Shown piece after piece: positions 59,720-64,000 of a DNA stretch of 64,000 bases. A program made the translations under genes and the position numbers. This stretch comes from Beaufortia kweichowensis. Its lineage: Eukaryota > Chordata > Actinopteri > Cypriniformes > Gastromyzontidae. The stretch lies in the NCBI GenBank assembly GCA_019155185.1, contig CM032815.1, forward strand, positions 11,316,253 to 11,380,252. Direction: 5' to 3'. Each line of letters opens with the position of its first letter. Position 1 is the first letter of the stretch. The notes below the pieces were generated by a model, which did no database searches, was not told the origin of the DNA, and was given only the letters and a program-made list of their open reading frames with translations.

Positions 59720-61040
59720 GCAGGCTTACAGAGGAGAGTTTGTCCACAACCTCATGAGGTCCAGTCCAGTGGGGTAGGAATTTTTTGGACAGACGATGAG
59801 GTGTCGTTTGAGGTGTTTGGGCAAACGGTAGTACCAGACCTTGTCGCCTACATCCAGTTCCTCTTGTGAGGCTTTCCGGTCATAGTATGCCTTCTGCCCT
59901 TCAGCACTTCTTTGGAGATGTTGCTGTGCGAAAGCAGCAAAGTTGTCCTCAGGTGTTGATGTAGTTCCTCAAAGGTATTGATGAGTGGTGTAGGCCGTAA
60001 TAAGATTGGTGTCTCCTGGTTGGTACAGCAGGTGTAGGGGAAGTGTCATTTGTCGTCCCGTTATTAGTTCGGAAGGAGATACCCGTTGACTGGTTCGGAG
60101 TTGCTCGACGCCCATGAGTACCAACGGGAGCTTGACATCCCAGTCTTTCTGGTTTGAAGCCACGTATTTCTCAACATCTCCACCACCGTCCTGTTGGTCC
60201 GTTCCACTTGGCCAGACGAGATGGGGTGATGACTGATGTGAAAGTTTGGCCCGTATTCCCAGAAGTTTCCACACTTCCTGCATGATCTCGGCTGTGAAGT
60301 GTGTGCCCCGGTCTGGAGTTGACTCTCAGTGGCAGTCCAAACCTGGAGAATACGTGGTTCATGAGGAGATATGCCGCCGTCTGGGCTGTGTCGTTGGGTG
60401 CGGGGAGGCACTCCACCCATTTGGTGAACTGACAGACGACTGTGAGGAAATACTTGCTGCCTCTCGTTGATCTGGGGAGGGTCCGACCCAGTCTATCTGG
60501 AGGTCTGACCACGGGAAGTTGATTCCTCTGGCGCGTGTAGTGGGGCTCTGTGGTTTGCATTTGCCGGGTTGGAATTGGCAGCACACCAGGCATCCCCTGA
60601 CATATTCTGCCACATCTTGCTGCATGCGGGGCCAATACGCCACCTGTCTCAGCATTTCATAGGTGGCTTTGGTACCGCGGGTGTCCGCACATGGTGCGTC
60701 ATGGGCATACGCCATCATAATCCCCTTTGGCTCTGGGGAACTACGAAGTTTTGGTGATGTGAGTTCATCAGAGACGCACTCACAGGACGTTGTCTTTGAC
60801 CCGCAGCATGTGCTTGATGTCGTGGAGACGCCTGAGAGTTGCAGAAGCAGTGAGATCAGAGAGTTCAATAGGGTTGGTGGTGGGGTCTGAGAGGTGGGTT
60901 AAAATGGCCTGTATGTCGATGTCAGAAGCCTGTAGAGACACTAAATCATCGTTTGAAATTTGTGGGGCCAGGTCAAGTGGTTGGGCGCGATGTGGGCTCC
61001 GTCTGATGAGAGCTTGTTTGCTGCGGGTTATCGCTGCCAC
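59720..61040 (-). pseudogene. Retroelement integrase, frameshifted
   Basis: Begins with a zinc-finger-like H-D-A-P plus C-L-V-C-C part and Y-W-P-R-M-Q-Q-D-V, then the core with L-Q-I-D-W-V-G-P and, in a second frame, [16 protein letters not shown] third frame holds W-D-V-K-L-P-L-V-L-M, S-P-S-E-L-I-T-G-R. A C-terminal D-V-G-D-K-V-W-Y-Y-R-L-P follows near 59840. At least two frameshifts separate them. It lies downstream of RNase H and upstream of env, as in retroviruses. Confidence 0.85.
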
Positions 61041-61269
61041 TTGTGGGGTTGGTATTTGGGTTGGTGGTGACCAGGGTCACCCTGTAGTGCGCCAGCTTTG
61101 GCGCAGGGCATCTGTCTGGTCGCTGAGGTCTTTGTCCTGGCCAGGTTGTTTGGAGTGCCCTTTACTTTCTTCCAGTAGACCAGCATGTTGTGTTCCTCGG
61201 TGATGGCGTTGCATGCCTGGAACAGGTCTTGGTGCTTGACTGGTTTGTTATTGGCCGTCTTGAACCCAT

Positions 61270-61999
61270 TATTTACCCATCCGCTAGATGGCAGGTGAAG
61301 CTAAGTCTAGCATAATTTGAGTCAGTGCAGATGAGAAGTTCTCTGATGTTGTGAGTGGATGCTATTTGGAGGGTGATCAAGATAGCTGCCACTTCGGCAT
61401 ACTGTGAGGATTGGGGCCCAAGCTTGAAGCGATGTGGAGGACATGGTGTGTCGCTCACCCACAACACACCCGCTCCTGCTTTGAGGGTTCCTTCATGGTT
61501 GTAGGAGCAGCCGTCCACGTAGGGCTGTAGGCATGCCCTGGCATACGTTTTCCGCAAAGTATCGTGGTGACAGGAGGTTGGCTGGATGTTTGGCTCCTCT
61601 GCATCTATTGCTGTATGTTTGCGTGTCATCAGTGCAGCTTTGACACGCCGCCAATCCGCTGCCTAGTGCGGATCTGTGATTTTGGGCATAGCGGGCCTCA
61701 ACGCTCTCGCCTTGTAGAGCCATCAACCACGAGCGATTCTGCATTGGTGACCACACCATCTCGGATACGCTTGACTGTTGAGGAACGCTACCGTTGGTGG
61801 CAGGTCTCTATGATCACCTTCTGTGCTCCAATGTAATTGGAGAACCGCTGGATAGCCCACACCGCAGAGTAGGGCCTTTTCACAATCCGGAGTATTTCTC
61901 TTCAGGGAGCAAAACTTTGCTGGCGTGAGGCGACCACTCTTTGTCCTGGTCGAAGCGCTGGTACAGCCCAGCACTGAGGCAGTGGTTGGAGAAGCCAGC
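61270..61999 (-). pseudogene. Retroelement RNase H region, frameshifted
   Basis: Y-V-D-G-C-S-Y-N-H-E-G-T-L-K-A-G-A-G-V-L (near 61550-61490) and E-L-L-I-C-T-D-S-N-Y-A (near 61340-61310) carry the acidic residues expected of RNase H. Upstream pieces N-H-C-L-S-A-G-L-Y-Q-R and E-K-A-L-L-C-G-V belong to the connection. The frames alternate. Similar sequences are often labelled NYNRIN-like in fish, but this copy is part of an LTR element. Confidence 0.8.
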
Positions 62000-63195
62000 T
62001 TCTAGGTGGAACTCTCTATGTGGGTCAGGGTAAGCAAGACACGGGCGGAGCATAAGCGCTGCTTGAGTGTGCCCATGGCGTTCTCCTGAGCCTCCATCCA
62101 TAGGAATGGGCAGTCCTTTTCAGAAGGGAGGTTAAGGGTCGTGCAATGTCCGAAAGTAATTCTCAATGAATTGTCGTGGAGTAGTTGCAGACCTCGGTGG
62201 AAGCCCGCCAAGTTCTGAGATGTTGGTGGGGCTCTTATGTTTTGTATGGCCTGTAAAGCGGCTGGATTGGGGTTCGATGCCCCGTGGTCCTATCAGCAGG
62301 CCCACGTAGTTGACTTTGATCTTGCAACCATTGTCCTTTGTGGAGAGCTATTTTGGCTCCCCCGCCGTCGCCAGCTGGCCCAACACGTGGTCTATCTCTT
62401 GCAGGTGTTCTTCTACGGTTGTACTTTTCATGAGGACGCTGCCCACGTATATCAGGTTACCTCTGACCCTGGCATCCGGGCACGCTTTGTTTAAGAAGAT
62501 GTTGAATTCAGCAGGTGAGTTGGCGAATCAATGGGCACCTCGTGAAGGTGTATTGTCTGTTGGCAAAAGTGAAGGCCAGCTTGTGTTGGTCCTCTGGGTG
62601 TACTGGTATAGTCCAAAACCCTGATGCCACGTCCAGTGTGGAGAGGATAGTAGCCCTCTGATGCTGGGGATTTCTTGCTCTAATCGTGTCATAGGCCATC
62701 GAGACAGTGGCACTTTGCTGGTTCAGCTTCTGTAATCGATGGTTGGTCGCCACTTGCCATTTGGTTTTAGGGACGGCCAGATGGGTGCAGAGTATGTGCT
62801 GTTACATGGGCGGATAACCCCCTTTTGCAGCATTTCGGCCAACGATCTCCTGTAACCGGGTTCGAAAGTGAGGCAATAGGGATTTTGTATTGTTTGATCG
62901 AATGTGGGAGGTGCGCGTTTGGCTGTGTGGGGATGCGCACCATGTGAATGTTGGTGAGGCCGCAGTCTAGGGAGTCTTTGGCAAACGACGCCTTGTATTT
63001 GTACAGGACGAGGCGAAGTTTTCGGCGGTCACTTTCATGCTGCAGAGCATCCGCATCCTTCAGGATTTGCTGGACTTGAGTCTCGAATCCTGGGTACGGC
63101 TCTTCCTCTGCTGCCTTGTCAGTGTTACTGGGCTTTGCGGGGGCAGCGGCCCTGGCGGTCTCACTGGAGGCTTGGTGGCTGAGTGTATACACTGA
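62000..63195 (-). pseudogene. Retroelement reverse transcriptase, inactivated
   Basis: From H-M-V-R-I-P-T-Q-P-N and Q-Y-K-I-P-I-A through S-T-L-D-V-A-S-G-F-W-T-I-P-V-H-P (first catalytic Asp) to the polymerase signature at 62449-62438, which reads Y-V-G-S. Retroviral enzymes have two Asp there, so both key acids are lost. Several frameshifts also break the frame, for example between the Q-Y-K-I-P part and the T-L-D-V-A part. Confidence 0.85.
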
Positions 63196-64000
63196 CAGGT
63201 GGTGTTCACTTAACTCCGCTCTCTATTACACTTGTTCTCTGGGCACTGGCATAATGGAGGTAATAGTTATGGTCTTAAAGGGAACTGAGAGGATTTGTTG
63301 TCTATGCTCCCTTCTGGCATCATTGCCGATGGAATGGGACCTATGACTGGCACCGTGGGGTTGAAGTCATGGAAGTCCTGATTTATTAGCCATCCCAGAC
63401 GGTGTGCCTTGGGTATCGTTATGTCCATAGCAGTGCAGTTGTTGAACAAAATGTACACTGCACGAGATGACACCTCAGTTAGGGGTGTGGCTTCGAGCGT
63501 GAGACCGAGGTCCATACATTCTCCCGAGGGTTGAAAGAATCCTAGCGTGCAGTGGTTGAGAGTTTGACCACTGCATGTTGAGCTCTAACAGCAACACCTT
63601 TGTGGCAGGAACGGTAGTCTCAAGTTCATTTACGAGAGTGCAAACTTCAGGTATGGTTTGGCCGGAGTGGAGGTCTCGTGGTTGATTGGGACCACTGGGG
63701 CAGGGATGTGAGTGGGGCCCATACCACCTCGTTGATAGTATCCACATGTGCTTGGAGGCGGACCAGGATGTCTGCCCCAATGTAGATGTGGTGTGGTGAC
63801 TCGTGAAGAACTAGGGAAGTAGTAGGTCAAACACCTGCCATTCCACTTCATGTTCACGCGCAGATGCCTTTGGCGGTCACCATGGTTGAGGGATATGGCT
63901 CAGCGGGAAACGGGTGCGCTTCTCAACAAAAAGGGGTGTCAGGTGAGTTCTTGATGAGGGTATTAAAGAATGTGGTGCTGATGGCTGAGTTGTCCGCCCA
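63196..64000 (-). pseudogene. Protease-side part of retroelement pol, cut by window edge
   Basis: Fragments in different frames. H-H-I-Y-I-G-A-D-I-L-V-R-L-Q (near 63795-63755) resembles the C-terminal strand of a retropepsin. A-D-N-S-A-I-S-T at the right edge lies where the protease active site could be, but this is uncertain. The spacer I-P-K-A-H-R-L-G-W-L follows. Gag, primer-binding site and the 5' LTR must lie beyond 64000. Confidence 0.55.

Overview
The window is vertebrate nuclear DNA, from a ray-finned fish and most probably a cyprinid (carp, goldfish or zebrafish relative). The evidence is intron-rich genes with GT-AG splicing, a PIP5K1B-TJP2 gene order also known from tetrapods, and many AT-rich fold-back and TIR elements of kinds I recognise from cyprinid genomes. 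I could not search any database, so family names for repeats are recognition, not matches.

Region 1 (1 to about 19.4 kb, minus strand) is the complete coding part of tjp2 (zonula occludens-2). Twenty-two coding exons from exon 2 onward join without a frame break into 1,197 codons plus stop, giving PDZ1, an Arg/Ser/Asp repeat linker, PDZ2, PDZ3, SH3, guanylate-kinase-like domain, acidic tail and a C-terminal T-E-L. Four alternative 5' ends (13.3, 11.1, 15.4+14.2 and 19.0 kb) can all be read in frame into exon 2. One begins MPV and lies 23 residues ahead of the common Met, as in the human ZO-2A form.

Region 2 (20.8 to 32.3 kb, minus strand) is pip5k1b, a type I phosphatidylinositol-4-phosphate 5-kinase. 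Twelve coding exons give 518 codons and the stop codon is the first codon of the last exon. Two candidate upstream exons are seen. A 72-bp minisatellite lies in intron 1. PIP5K1B makes PI(4,5)P2 at the plasma membrane and ZO-2 is a junctional scaffold, so the genes are linked by synteny rather than by pathway.

Region 3 (32.4 to 47.0 kb) shows no gene that I can support. It holds interspersed repeats, including a TIR element at 42.0-42.5 kb, two diverged copies of one repeat about 9.8 kb apart, a CpG-rich element at 44.1-44.4 kb, and one degenerate coding-like patch at 46.4-46.7 kb.

Region 4 (47.03 to 55.92 kb) is a satellite array of roughly 45-50 monomers of about 171 bp, with an irregular island at 47.77-48.9 kb. 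It ends in a run of exactly 100 N, an assembly gap. Because 171 is 57 codons, short ORFs run through on both strands. On the minus strand many monomers carry a 32-codon ORF that starts like a signal peptide.

Region 5 (56.02 to 64.0 kb, minus strand) is the 3' part of a decayed env-bearing LTR retroelement (endogenous-retrovirus-like): protease-side remnant at the right edge, reverse transcriptase, RNase H, integrase, envelope-like frame, polypurine tract and 3' LTR. It is broken by many frameshifts, and the reverse transcriptase active site reads Y-V-G-S. The 5' LTR and gag lie beyond the window.
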